A DNA stretch of 64,000 nt from Sphingomicrobium sp. Its GTDB lineage: Bacteria; Pseudomonadota; Alphaproteobacteria; Sphingomonadales; Sphingomonadaceae. A program made the translations under genes and the position numbers. How positions within the stretch are numbered: the stretch's first letter is position 1; every line of letters begins with the position of its first letter. The notes below the pieces were generated by a model. It did not search any database and was not told the DNA's origin. It was given only the letters and a program-made list of their open reading frames with translations. Positions 47,819 to 56,715 of the stretch are shown one piece after another. The stretch is taken from contig DATCMI010000001.1 in the NCBI GenBank assembly GCA_036563485.1, positions 704,938-768,937 on the forward strand, in the 5' to 3' direction.

Positions 47819-48538
47819 ATGGCCAAGATCTTCGTAGGTTATGACAGTCGGGAGGATGTGGCGTGGCAGGTTTGCCGCCACTCGCTTCTGCGGCATTCCG
47901 GGTCTGACGTCGAGGTTCTGGCGCTCCGCCAGCAGGCGCTGCGCGACCTTGGACTTTATACGCGCCCGGTTGACCAAGCAGCCTCGACCGAGTTCTCCCT
48001 CACCCGTTTCCTGACGCCCTTCATCGCTGCGAATGACGAATGGGCCGTCTTTTGCGACTGCGATTTCTTATTCACGGACGATGTTCGCAAAGTATTCCAG
48101 GGCCTTGACGACAGCAAAGCAGTGTACGTTGTCAAGCACGACTATACGCCCGTTCATTCGGTGAAGATGGATGGCAAGCGGCAGGCTGCCTATCCACGCA
48201 AGAACTGGTCCTCGTTCATGGTGTTCAACTGCGCGCACCCAGACGTGAAGGCGCTCACGCCGGAGCTGGTTAATTCCGCCTCACCGGCTTTCCTGCACCG
48301 TTTCGGCTGGGTACGCGACGATAACGACATCGGCGCTCTAGACACCGGCTGGAATTTTCTCGCCGGCGAATATGCAATGCCAGAGGAGGTGCCGCCGGTC
48401 ATTCACTACACGAACGGCGGACCCTGGTTTAACGAGTGGCAGGACTGTGATTTCGCCGATCTTTGGATCAGGGAGCGCGATCTGATGTTGGGAGAGCGCA
48501 ACCCCCAGCGTGTGCTCGCCAAGGCTGCCGCTCTCTAG
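47819..48538 (+). CDS. Putative glycosyltransferase
   Basis: The 239-residue protein starts KIFVGYDSREDVAW and has an acidic DCDFLFTDD pair (residues about 80-88), like the DXD motif of nucleotide-sugar transferases of GT-A fold. The C-terminal PPVIHYTNGGPWFNEW is seen in several small transferases of capsule loci. The ATG at 47819 follows CAGGGC. It is divergent from the large fusion gene and convergent with the beta-helix gene. Confidence 0.7.
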   Translation: MAKIFVGYDSREDVAWQVCRHSLLRHSGSDVEVLALRQQALRDLGLYTRPVDQAASTEFSLTRFLTPFIAANDEWAVFCDCDFLFTDDVRKVFQGLDDSKAVYVVKHDYTPVHSVKMDGKRQAAYPRKNWSSFMVFNCAHPDVKALTPELVNSASPAFLHRFGWVRDDNDIGALDTGWNFLAGEYAMPEEVPPVIHYTNGGPWFNEWQDCDFADLWIRERDLMLGERNPQRVLAKAAAL

Positions 48539-48550
48539 CGGCCTGCTGGC

Positions 48551-50311
48551 TCAGCAGTATAACCCGCCGAGTTCGACAGTGCCCTCGAGATCGCCCGGCA
48601 GGAACTTTGTGCGAGCCCCGTCGGCGTCGATGAGCCCTCCACTGCGCACTTTGAACCGCGGTCCGGTAGCTTGGCCCAGATATAATGCGCCGCCGGCACT
48701 GTAGACCGCATTAAGCTCCACGGCAGCGAATGCTTTGCCGAACCGCGGCGTACCCTGGAGATCGACTTTGCGTCCCCTACCATCCACGGTGCCGCCGAGC
48801 TGTGCGCGAATGTGCCATTGTGCCGAACCGGCGATCGAGTAGCGACCGATAACGGCAACCCTGGCACCGTTGTCGACTAGTATATGTGCCTCGCCTGCTT
48901 CGCCAAACTGGACATCCCTAAGCGACACCTGCGCTCCGTTCGAAACGTGCAAGCAGCTGCCGGACTGCGTGCTCAGGGTCAGGCTGCGAATCGACCATTT
49001 CGTCCTCGAACCGTTGCAGACGAGCGCATCACCACGGCCGTTGATGACGACCCTCTCTGCCGCCGACTTGTCGCCGATGATGGAAACTTCAGGCAATCCA
49101 ACGTCGCGCAGCCATACGGTCTCCTCGAACCTGCCTCGCGCGAAGATCATCACGCTTGGCGCTGGGCGATACTGCCATTCAATCGTGTCCCGCTGCATTC
49201 GAGCTAGCGCGTCGATCGCACCTTGGAGGGTGCGGAACGCTCGGTCGGGAGTATTCATGCGCCCGTCATTGTTGTCGTTCCCGTCTTCCGACCTGACCCA
49301 CAAGGCGCGATGCGCGGCCTCATTGCGGTCGACGACCCTGCCGCCATCCTGGACGATGATCGGGTCCCCACCGCGGTAGTTCCCGCGCAGGCTGGATACA
49401 TTTAGCATCCCGTTGCAGTAGACGATCCCGCCGCCTCGGACGGTGCCGCTGATTGTTGCGCTGTCGATGTTTACCGACGCGTCGTTGATCCCCCAGATAT
49501 ACCGGGAGAAGTGCGGGGTGCCCTCGAAATGGATCTGCTGCCCGGCGAAATCGATGAGGCCGCCGCTCGTTGCATGGACGAACGCCAAGCCATCGCCGCG
49601 GACTGTCGTCGGCCCCATGGCGCGGACCGATCCGCTGTTGGTGGCTCGGATCTTCTCCCCTGCCGATGCGCCAAGGATACAGTTGCGGTGATCGAGAAAA
49701 GCGCTCCGCTTGATCAGCCACAGGTCGCCCTCCGGACTATCATTCTCGAAGGTTATTCCTGCCACCAACAGGTTAGCGAAGCGGGAGGCCTCGATGGCAG
49801 CGTTGCGGTCCGATCGGATGACGACCGCCGACGGGTTCTCCTCGTCGCCGAATAGCCGGATCGGCCTGCTACGGCGGTGGCGCGCACCAGTCGGTAATCC
49901 GTAGAGCGTCAGGCGCCCGGAGTAGGTCCCCGGTGCAAGATGAACCCGCGCCTCGAATCCGCGCAGGTCGAGCCGATAAATTATATCGATCGCCCGCTGC
50001 GGGTTCGCGAAGGCCCGCCGCGGCGTGTCGGCCAGACCGTCGTTCCCGTCGTCGCCGTCGGGGCGGACGTAGAAGATGACGTCTCTGCGCAGGAACGCGC
50101 GGCTTCGGCCGCGGCGAATCACTGTTCCGGTAAGCAAGAGCACGGCCGAGGCTATGCAGGCGGTAAGTACAATGAAGAGCGAAGTGTGCGCTGAACTCTG
50201 GCCTGCGGCAAACCTCTGCAAGAGCACGAACGTCAGCGCTGACCCGACAATGCCGCCGCAAATTCCGATGAGCACAGGATTGTGCGTCCGAACGATGGGA
50301 GAAGCCCGCAT
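48551..50311 (-). CDS. Membrane-anchored duplicated beta-helix protein (DUF1565-like)
   Basis: The 586-residue protein starts with two membrane helices (about 11-33 and 44-64). Two copies of a DUF1565-like entry follow: VRPDGDDGNDGLADTPRRAFANPQ and VRSEDGNDNNDGRMNTPDRAF. Each is followed by beta-helix coils; the copies also share a GTPHFSRYIWG versus GTPRFGKAFAAV segment, so the protein is an internal duplication of about 260 residues. It may bind or shape the surface polysaccharide. It is convergent with the small transferase. Confidence 0.75.
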   Translation of the reverse strand: MRASPIVRTHNPVLIGICGGIVGSALTFVLLQRFAAGQSSAHTSLFIVLTACIASAVLLLTGTVIRRGRSRAFLRRDVIFYVRPDGDDGNDGLADTPRRAFANPQRAIDIIYRLDLRGFEARVHLAPGTYSGRLTLYGLPTGARHRRSRPIRLFGDEENPSAVVIRSDRNAAIEASRFANLLVAGITFENDSPEGDLWLIKRSAFLDHRNCILGASAGEKIRATNSGSVRAMGPTTVRGDGLAFVHATSGGLIDFAGQQIHFEGTPHFSRYIWGINDASVNIDSATISGTVRGGGIVYCNGMLNVSSLRGNYRGGDPIIVQDGGRVVDRNEAAHRALWVRSEDGNDNNDGRMNTPDRAFRTLQGAIDALARMQRDTIEWQYRPAPSVMIFARGRFEETVWLRDVGLPEVSIIGDKSAAERVVINGRGDALVCNGSRTKWSIRSLTLSTQSGSCLHVSNGAQVSLRDVQFGEAGEAHILVDNGARVAVIGRYSIAGSAQWHIRAQLGGTVDGRGRKVDLQGTPRFGKAFAAVELNAVYSAGGALYLGQATGPRFKVRSGGLIDADGARTKFLPGDLEGTVELGGLYC

Positions 50312-50360
50312 GGCGGGGGCCTAACCCACCTGCCTGCGCCTGCCAACGCAGCGCCTGCGC

Positions 50361-51176
50361 TCAGCTGGCAAGCGACTCGATGTAGTTGAGGTCTTCGGCA
50401 CGAAAGAGGCTCTCGTCGAGGGCTGCACGGCTGCGGTTCGCGCGTTCCTTGCTGACCTCCGCGGTCAGCGCCGCCATATCGACTGAGTTGGCCCCGACGA
50501 AGCGGCAGAACTCGGCAATGCCATGTTCAGGCTCCTGGCATAGGCCGTCGAGGCTGAACAACAGGATCCGACCGGGGTAGAGCTCGACAAGCCTGCGCAT
50601 GCGGCGGTCGACCGCGCACCAGTAAGACAGGCTGTCGCGCGGCCCCACCTCGACATCGCCGTTGAGGAATATCGGGCCCCAGTTCAAAAGCTGGTTCTGG
50701 TTGGCGCCGAACGCCGCGTCGAGCGGGTTCCGGAAGAAATGGATGTAACGCAGCGACGGGATGCTCGTGAGGAGCGGCTCAAGGATGATGTGCGTGTTTG
50801 GCTCTTTCCAGCCCCACTTCGAGGTCTCCGAAAGCGGAGCGTCCACAAAGGTCCTAGCGCGCTCCTCGAGCCAGCTACGATTGTGTTGGAGTCTTTCTAT
50901 AGCCGCGTAGCGTTGCGCGAGTTCATGCCAGTGCCCTCCCGAGCACTCCCGACCGCTCATTCGTGCGGCAAAGGTGTCGATGAGCAGCCCGGTTTCAGCG
51001 GCAGGTAAAGTGAGCACTGACCGGTGTTTGAACAAAAGCGTAAACCAGAGGTTGTCGAGCGCCTCATTCAGGTCTCCACCGATCGAGAAACCTAGGATTT
51101 GAAGAAAACGGGCGCCGACTCGAGTGCCGCTTCCGCCGATTCCGCCAATGCCGAGAGGGCCGCTCATGAGCCTCAT
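50361..51176 (-). CDS. Sulfotransferase-family protein
   Basis: The protein of about 271 residues has the PAPS-loop-like GIGGIGGSGTRVGARF at the N-terminus, WGWKEPNTH, and RYIHFFRNPLDAAF in the 3'-phosphate position. These are the blocks of sulfotransferases. The frame is open to 51230, but that extension runs through a strong terminator of the RTX gene, so the ATG at 51176 (or 51167) is preferred. It is a second sulfotransferase of the locus. Confidence 0.75.
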   Translation of the reverse strand: MRLMSGPLGIGGIGGSGTRVGARFLQILGFSIGGDLNEALDNLWFTLLFKHRSVLTLPAAETGLLIDTFAARMSGRECSGGHWHELAQRYAAIERLQHNRSWLEERARTFVDAPLSETSKWGWKEPNTHIILEPLLTSIPSLRYIHFFRNPLDAAFGANQNQLLNWGPIFLNGDVEVGPRDSLSYWCAVDRRMRRLVELYPGRILLFSLDGLCQEPEHGIAEFCRFVGANSVDMAALTAEVSKERANRSRAALDESLFRAEDLNYIESLAS

Positions 51177-51192
51177 CAATCTACCAAAGAAG

Positions 51193-51220
51193 AAGGGGCG
51201 CACCTCACGGCGCGCCCCTT
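51193..51220 (-). terminator. Intrinsic terminator of the RTX-type gene
   Basis: Arms AAGGGGCGC (51193-51201) and GCGCCCCTT (51212-51220) pair perfectly over 9 bases with a 10-base loop. On the minus strand a CTTCTTTGG tail follows. It lies about 23 bases past the RTX stop. Confidence 0.75.
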
Positions 51221-51242
51221 CCGGATCCACAAACGCTGGTTG

Positions 51243-53558
51243 TTAGACAGCGAAGCCGAAGTTGAAGTCCGCGGCCGTGATCGGAGCATTGTTCGCAAGG
51301 TTGATGATCAAGTCCTGCTCGTCGAACTCCATGTTCTCGCTGTTGTCGACGAACACATAGCTCTGGCTGTTGTAGGTGAAGGTAATAACCTGACTGTCAG
51401 AGCTACCATCAGCATCCGCGAGAGCGTTAACTGCTTCCTCGAAGCTGTCGTAGAGGAGAGCATAATCGCCCGTCCTCGTATCCAAAGTCGCAGTTCCGTT
51501 CACGACGTTCGAAACGTCGATCATGTCCTCGCCGGTCATGAAGTCAGTGATAACATCATAACCGTCGAGCGTGCTCTGGAGCGGTGCGAAATAATAGAAG
51601 GTGTCACTGCCTGACCCGCCGGTTACCGTATCAGCACCATATCCGCTGACAAGGAGATCGTCACCGGCGCCGCCGTCGAGAGTGTCCGGAAGTTCCCCGT
51701 CACCCAAGGTCGGCCCGTACAAGCCACCGCCATCGATAATTACATCGTCGCCGGCGGTCCCAATGAGATTGTTGCTGTCAGCCGACCCGTCGAAGATGAA
51801 CGAGCCGTCGGCGAAGTCGACCTGCGTTAGTTCCTCAGCACCGTGCTCGATATTCAGCACATCCGAACCGGACGAAATGACCAGGTCCAGCGTTCCGTTA
51901 CCATTGTAGTCACCAAGAAGAACGTTTCCGCCAGTGAAGAAGTCCGTCATGTCGCCGGTCACGGTGATGACGTCACCCTCACCATGGTCGTAGTCACCAA
52001 TGACCGTCACGGCAGCGCCAGTACCGGTATCGCCAGTGCTGTCGGTGTTGAAGACGAACGTGTCCGCTCCTTCATTGCCGTAAACATATGCGCTGGCCCC
52101 GGTGAAGGTCGCATCCGCAGCATTCAGGTCGATATTGATCGTATCGTCACCGATGCCGGCCTTCACGAAGTAAGAGCCGTCGCCATTAATGCTGATATCG
52201 TCGACACCCTGGCCGCCGTAGATGTTGGCATGGCCGATCAGCGTATCAGCGCTGCCGACGACGCCCGACAGAGTGACATCGATCGTGTCGGCTCCACCGT
52301 TGCCATAGACGTCGAACTGGCCAGCACCGGTCACGGTGATGGTGTCGCTGCCATCGGCAGGGTCGCCAGCAGCCGAACCGCCAAAAACGGTCGCCGCACC
52401 ATCCGAAGCAACCGTGATGTCGTCGCCACCCAGACCGCCGTTCACCGTCAGCGTCGACAGAGCATCGGCAGCAGCCGAGGTTGCAACGATCGTGTCGTCG
52501 TCAGCACCACCATGGACCATCGCAGATGCGCCATCGTCGATGTCAACGGTAATGTCGTCCTCGCCGCCGTTCCCGTAGACCGAGTACAGACCGCCGTGAC
52601 CGTTCAGAGTGATGACATCAGACGTGTCAAGCGGATCGTTCGAAGCAGATCCGCCCCAGATGGTCGCATTGCCGTAAGTTTCGACGTCAATCGTGTCGGC
52701 GTCCTTGCCACCAACAACAACTAGGTCGCTATCAGCAGAGCCGCTATAAAGCGTGATATCGTCGTCACCAAGACCACCGTAGGCAGCGAGGCTGCCGGTG
52801 CCCGAATGATTACCGTAAATGACGTCATCACCACCGTTGCCGTAGACGTTCGTCTCTCCGTCATAGGAGTAGACGTCAATCACATCGTCTCCGTCGAGCG
52901 GATCACCAGCTTCGTTGCCGCCGTAAACGGTCGTCGTGCCGGTTGCCGACGAAACTTCAATGTAATCTTCACCGATACCACCGGAGACGACGGAGTCGCT
53001 CAGCACAGACCCATCGTTGTGCGCATAAATTTCATCGTTGCCCGAGCCGCCATAGAGTTCATTGGCAGCGCCGCCCTCATCGTGGATGAAATCGTCGCCC
53101 GCGTTACCGTAGACCACATCGGTCCCGTAACCCGAGTTGATGACATCACGAGAGTCAGCCGAATCGCCTGCAGCCGAACCACCGAAGATCAGGTGATTGC
53201 CGGAACCACCAGCGTTGATCGTGTCCGACCCACCAAGACCCATCGCGATCCCGAATGCATCGTCCGAGTCGAGCGTAATCGTGTTGCCAACATTGTCCGT
53301 CAGCGTGCTGCTGGTGCCGTCACCGAAAATAACGTCGCCGGCGCCGCCAGCGAACACAATGTCGCCGATTTCGATTTGAGCAAGCTGCACGCCCGACAAG
53401 ACAAGCGTGTTGCCGTCAGTCGTGACGAAAAGCACACTGCCATCGGCATTGCGGATATCCGCGAGCGTCTCAGCCGGGTCAAAGTCAAACACGATCGTGT
53501 TGGACGAAGAATATGCCACCGTTTTGCTGGTGGTCCCGTCCCAATTAATCGTCGCCAT
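51243..53558 (-). CDS. RTX-type calcium-binding repeat protein (secreted or S-layer-like)
   Basis: The 771-residue protein has no N-terminal signal. From about residue 70 it is made of glycine/aspartate-rich nonapeptide-like units, such as GGSGNDEIY, GNGGDDVIY and GGAGDDLLV, which bind calcium in RTX proteins. A serralysin-like end (GGSGSDTFYYFAPLQ, VITDFMTGEDMIDV) and a C-terminus ending in an aliphatic run suit type I secretion. Four copies of a GGSAAGDPADG-type block recur every ~90 residues. AGGAGAGA lies 5 bases before the ATG. No type I transporter genes are nearby. Confidence 0.85.
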   Translation of the reverse strand: MATINWDGTTSKTVAYSSSNTIVFDFDPAETLADIRNADGSVLFVTTDGNTLVLSGVQLAQIEIGDIVFAGGAGDVIFGDGTSSTLTDNVGNTITLDSDDAFGIAMGLGGSDTINAGGSGNHLIFGGSAAGDSADSRDVINSGYGTDVVYGNAGDDFIHDEGGAANELYGGSGNDEIYAHNDGSVLSDSVVSGGIGEDYIEVSSATGTTTVYGGNEAGDPLDGDDVIDVYSYDGETNVYGNGGDDVIYGNHSGTGSLAAYGGLGDDDITLYSGSADSDLVVVGGKDADTIDVETYGNATIWGGSASNDPLDTSDVITLNGHGGLYSVYGNGGEDDITVDIDDGASAMVHGGADDDTIVATSAAADALSTLTVNGGLGGDDITVASDGAATVFGGSAAGDPADGSDTITVTGAGQFDVYGNGGADTIDVTLSGVVGSADTLIGHANIYGGQGVDDISINGDGSYFVKAGIGDDTINIDLNAADATFTGASAYVYGNEGADTFVFNTDSTGDTGTGAAVTVIGDYDHGEGDVITVTGDMTDFFTGGNVLLGDYNGNGTLDLVISSGSDVLNIEHGAEELTQVDFADGSFIFDGSADSNNLIGTAGDDVIIDGGGLYGPTLGDGELPDTLDGGAGDDLLVSGYGADTVTGGSGSDTFYYFAPLQSTLDGYDVITDFMTGEDMIDVSNVVNGTATLDTRTGDYALLYDSFEEAVNALADADGSSDSQVITFTYNSQSYVFVDNSENMEFDEQDLIINLANNAPITAADFNFGFAV
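52299..53183 (-). repeat. ~90-residue super-repeat within the RTX-type gene
   Basis: The block GG-[SN]-x-[AS]-x-D-[PS]-x-D-x-x-D-x-I appears at about residues 126, 213, 302 and 393, giving spacings of 87, 89 and 91 residues. Between them the smaller GNGGDD units recur. This two-level periodicity is encoded by near-repeats of about 265 bases. Confidence 0.7.
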
Positions 53559-53918
53559 GCAAGTCTCTCCTGTTGGATAAATCTGAGCGTTAGTGTGTCG
53601 TCGCGCCGAGCGAGCTTAACGGGCAAAGAATCGTCGCGCAAGCCACTCTGATGGTTAAGAAAGTCAGCGGGACCTGAAACCGCCGGCGCCGACCCTCTCC
53701 GCCACTCCGCTCTGAAAACCTTTAATTTCCAGCGGATTGCAAAAGGAAATCAAAGTGGCCGCGGTTATATTAAAGTGCGGCGCGCCGGCCACAGTTGAGC
53801 AAGAACGGCGCCTACGGCGCGTCGAATCGTTGAGTGAATTATCGAACCTGCAGCTTCCGTCGGTCAGCTGAGGGTGCATCAGCTTTGGTGGCGCGCGCTG
53901 TGACATGGACCTTGACGA
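53559..53918. other. Upstream region of the RTX-type gene, no supported gene
   Basis: This 360-base gap holds the ribosome site of the RTX gene and an AT-richer stretch at about 53700-53775 that is the likeliest promoter and leader region. Short reading frames here (for example 53664-53906 on the minus strand) have no family character and are not called. Confidence 0.5.
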
Positions 53919-54713
53919 TCATCGCCGTCCGACGTTGCTCAAGAGCGCATCTGCGGCAAGTCGCAGACGCCAACCCCAATGCTGCGGCTGATTGCCAAGC
54001 TGGCGCTGTAATAAGCACGCGTCGCGCCTGATAGGGCCGCGGTGATCAAGCATGTTGTAAATGCGCCAGAACGCGTCGGGCCCGACAAGCGGAATAAGAT
54101 TAAACGCGCCATGGAACCCAAATGTGGGCTGCGACGGCACAGTTCGCTCGAAGGAAAAACTTTCGGCGAGCGCATCATCGGCAAAGCGACAGCCTTGGTG
54201 CTCGAGAAACGTGCGGTTCAACCGCCCGATGGCGACATCCTCAGGGTGTTCCGCTTCGAACCGTTCGTCCTGACACGCCCTGAGCAAGCGCCGGCTTCGT
54301 AGCGAGAAGCCGCCATTTCCAACTTTACGGTCGTCGCTGAACTGCGGCCAGGGCGCGCCAATATAATCGCAGTCGAGGAAAGCATCGGTCCATTGCGCCG
54401 CATCGAGAACGAATCCGTCCCACTGCACAACCAGCACATGCTCTGTACGGATATGGTCGGCGAGTTCGCGGAGCATGAAGTGCGAATAGTTGGCAGCCGA
54501 CCGCAGTGGCTGAATCGGGGTACGGCGAATGCCCGCCGGGACGGCAACGTCGACGTCGCTTAGCAATAGCGAGTCGCCGAAGCTTATCTGTTCTCGGCTC
54601 GCCTGCATCGCGGCTAAGGTCGCTCTGACATTGACCGAGGTCACCGCGCACAGGGTGACCGACGGTAGCTCGAGCCTCGGTTTCTCCTCAGATGGCAACG
54701 AAGAATTGCTCAC
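53919..54713 (-). CDS. DUF5672-family protein
   Basis: The 264-residue product contains the family blocks SHFMLRELADHIRTEHVLVVQWDGFVLD and DCDYIGAPWP followed by VGNGGFSLRSRRLL. DUF5672 proteins occur in polysaccharide loci and resemble glycosyltransferases, but have no proved reaction. The GTG start overlaps the GT2 gene by 26 bases, so a later start is possible. It ends next to the 360-base RTX upstream region. Confidence 0.75.
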   Translation of the reverse strand: MSNSSLPSEEKPRLELPSVTLCAVTSVNVRATLAAMQASREQISFGDSLLLSDVDVAVPAGIRRTPIQPLRSAANYSHFMLRELADHIRTEHVLVVQWDGFVLDAAQWTDAFLDCDYIGAPWPQFSDDRKVGNGGFSLRSRRLLRACQDERFEAEHPEDVAIGRLNRTFLEHQGCRFADDALAESFSFERTVPSQPTFGFHGAFNLIPLVGPDAFWRIYNMLDHRGPIRRDACLLQRQLGNQPQHWGWRLRLAADALLSNVGRR

Positions 54714-56352
54714 TGAACGGGCTCAGCTGCGGATGGTGGAAGGGATCGCGTTCGACATCGGTACGCCATTTACGCTTCAGCGCGGCGAGCTCACCGGCGA
54801 AGCGTGCGCGGTTGACCCTCTCCCGATCGTTCCCACGCGACTTCGATTCATGGTGGATCAGCTTCGCGCGCGGCTCGTAGATCGTGTGCCATCCAGCGGC
54901 GCCGAGCTTCAGGCAGAGGTCGACATCGTTAAAGGCGACCGGGAATTCCTGCTCGTCGAAGCCGCCGACGCGCAGGAACTTGTCCCGACCGACGGCTAGG
55001 CACGCGGCCGTGACGGCGCTCACCCGTTGCGGCAGGCGGGCACGTTCGAAATAGCCCTGCTCGTCGGCTGCGAGGAAGCGGTGGGCATGCGCCGCGCCGC
55101 CGCCGATGCCCGTATAGACGCCTGCATGCTGCACCGTCCCGTCCGGGTAGAGCAGCTGGGCACCGACCGCGCCGACATCGGGCTTCGCGGCGTGCATCAC
55201 CAGCAGCGACAGCCAGTCGTCGTCGATCATCTCGACGTCATTGTTGAGGAATAGCAGGATGTCGCCGACTGCATGCCGAACCGCCTCATTGTTCAAGGCC
55301 GAATAGTTGAACGGCCCGGGAACGCTCAGCACTTTGGTGCCGTCGCCACGAAGTCCGTCGAGGAAGGCGAGGGTCTCCGGATCATCGCTGCCGTTGTCGA
55401 CGACCAACAGGTCGCGGGATGGATAATTCGTCGCCCACACGCCCTCGATACAGCTTCTCAGCAAGGCGAGCTGGTTGCGCGTCGGCACGATGATGCTGAC
55501 TTGCGGCATCGCCTCCCCAGCCAACAAAGGCGGCTTACCGGGCAATGCGGGGGCCGGCCTTCGGCGCCGATGGTGAAGGACGAACGGCACATGGACCGGA
55601 GACACGCCGCTTGCGACCTTCCTGCGGATCAGGGCGCCGGGCCAATCCTCGTCGACATCGGCGGAAAGGTCACCAGGGCCGACCCTGACCATGCAGGCGC
55701 CACTGAGATAATCATGATGCTCGAAGAGCTCAGGGTTCCATTGCGGCTTGAAGTGCGGCTGCATCCGACGCCCGCCTTCGCTGAGGATGTCGTCATCGGC
55801 ATAGATGATCTGGGCGTCTGGACGGCTGGCAATCGCGTCTGCGTAGATCCGCAGCGCGTCGGCAGCCATAACATCTCCGCAGCGGGTCGGGCAAAGCCAT
55901 GCAACGCGTTGGAGGTGACGCGAGAGGGCGCTCGGCTGCCCGATCCACGTCTGCTTGCCGGATCCTTCCGCGCCCACCAGAATAGGCGCTTCCCCGCCCA
56001 GCGACCGCAGCGTCGCGTCCAGTCCGCCAGTACCGTCGCGGCAGTCGACGACTGGCACAATCCGACCCCCGGCAGGCGTTCCCAACCGAGGGCGCAGCGC
56101 CGGTTCGCGGCAGGAAACCCAAAAGTCGTAGGCCGCGGGCGATCGGCCGGTCAGCGAGGAGAGCCGGTGGCGAGACCGCACTTTCAGCCCTCGAGCCCGC
56201 CACAACGCGCCTTGAAGATAGCCGCGAGGATCGAGCCGGATCGCATCGGCCTGCACCCGCAGCCAAAGCCGTAGACAGCGCCATCGGTTGCCCGCCCTAG
56301 CCAGCAGGCGCGCTCGATGGTCGCTTTGGTCGATCGTCGCTTCCGGAAGCAT
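54688..56352 (-). CDS. Family 2 glycosyltransferase
   Basis: The 554-residue protein has a GT-A family 2 domain from about residue 280: VSIIVPTRNQLALLRSCIEGVW, VVDNGSDD, the DXD-like block LLFLNNDVEMIDDDW and the later base-region NDVDLCLKLG. The first 270 residues have their own weak transferase-like features. Its type fits rhamnosyl- or other hexosyltransferases. A TTG at 56355 just before the ATG is not preferred. It starts the minus-strand pair with the DUF5672 gene. Confidence 0.85.
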   Translation of the reverse strand: MLPEATIDQSDHRARLLARAGNRWRCLRLWLRVQADAIRLDPRGYLQGALWRARGLKVRSRHRLSSLTGRSPAAYDFWVSCREPALRPRLGTPAGGRIVPVVDCRDGTGGLDATLRSLGGEAPILVGAEGSGKQTWIGQPSALSRHLQRVAWLCPTRCGDVMAADALRIYADAIASRPDAQIIYADDDILSEGGRRMQPHFKPQWNPELFEHHDYLSGACMVRVGPGDLSADVDEDWPGALIRRKVASGVSPVHVPFVLHHRRRRPAPALPGKPPLLAGEAMPQVSIIVPTRNQLALLRSCIEGVWATNYPSRDLLVVDNGSDDPETLAFLDGLRGDGTKVLSVPGPFNYSALNNEAVRHAVGDILLFLNNDVEMIDDDWLSLLVMHAAKPDVGAVGAQLLYPDGTVQHAGVYTGIGGGAAHAHRFLAADEQGYFERARLPQRVSAVTAACLAVGRDKFLRVGGFDEQEFPVAFNDVDLCLKLGAAGWHTIYEPRAKLIHHESKSRGNDRERVNRARFAGELAALKRKWRTDVERDPFHHPQLSPFSEQFFVAI

Positions 56353-56355
56353 CAA

Positions 56356-56715
56356 ATCGCCTTATGCAATCACGGTTGCTTTGGCGACATGACTGAGCCG
56401 GATCGGTCCGGCGAAAACTGCTCGCCTTTTGATGGGTCGGCCTAGGCGCGTGGTCGGGGTGTTGCGCCGATGCCACAATTGTCGGGCGAATGACTCTGCC
56501 TTGGAACTGATGCCGGTGCTCCGCGTCTCTGCGAACGCAAGTAACGCAATTGCTTAGGACAACACGGGGCCAACCAAATCGAGAGCTAGCGATTTGGTCG
56601 ATGCGAAGGCTAAATGGCTTTCTAAACCACATTGTTGCTGCTAGCTTCGAAGTATCGGATTACTGTTTTCATGGGTGGCTCCAGGGGAACACTGTTTGTG
56701 ATGAAAGGGTACATT
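56356..56715. promoter_or_regulatory. Intergenic region with 9-base inverted repeat upstream of OMP gene
   Basis: The 360 bases between the GT2 gene and the outer-membrane protein gene hold no supported gene. A perfect inverted repeat ACCAAATCG (56573-56581) and CGATTTGGT (56590-56598) with an 8-base spacer lies about 118 bases before the OMP start. Its symmetry suits a dimeric regulator or an RNA hairpin. An AAAGGG ribosome site precedes the ATG at 56716. Confidence 0.5.

Noticed and set aside
52299-53183. Regular repeats that at first look like a CRISPR or tandem array
   Set aside because: They are protein-coding glycine/aspartate-rich repeats without conserved direct repeats and unique spacers.
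53664-53906. 80-codon minus-strand frame upstream of the RTX gene
   Set aside because: Low-complexity and basic with no motif; the region fits a promoter and leader better.
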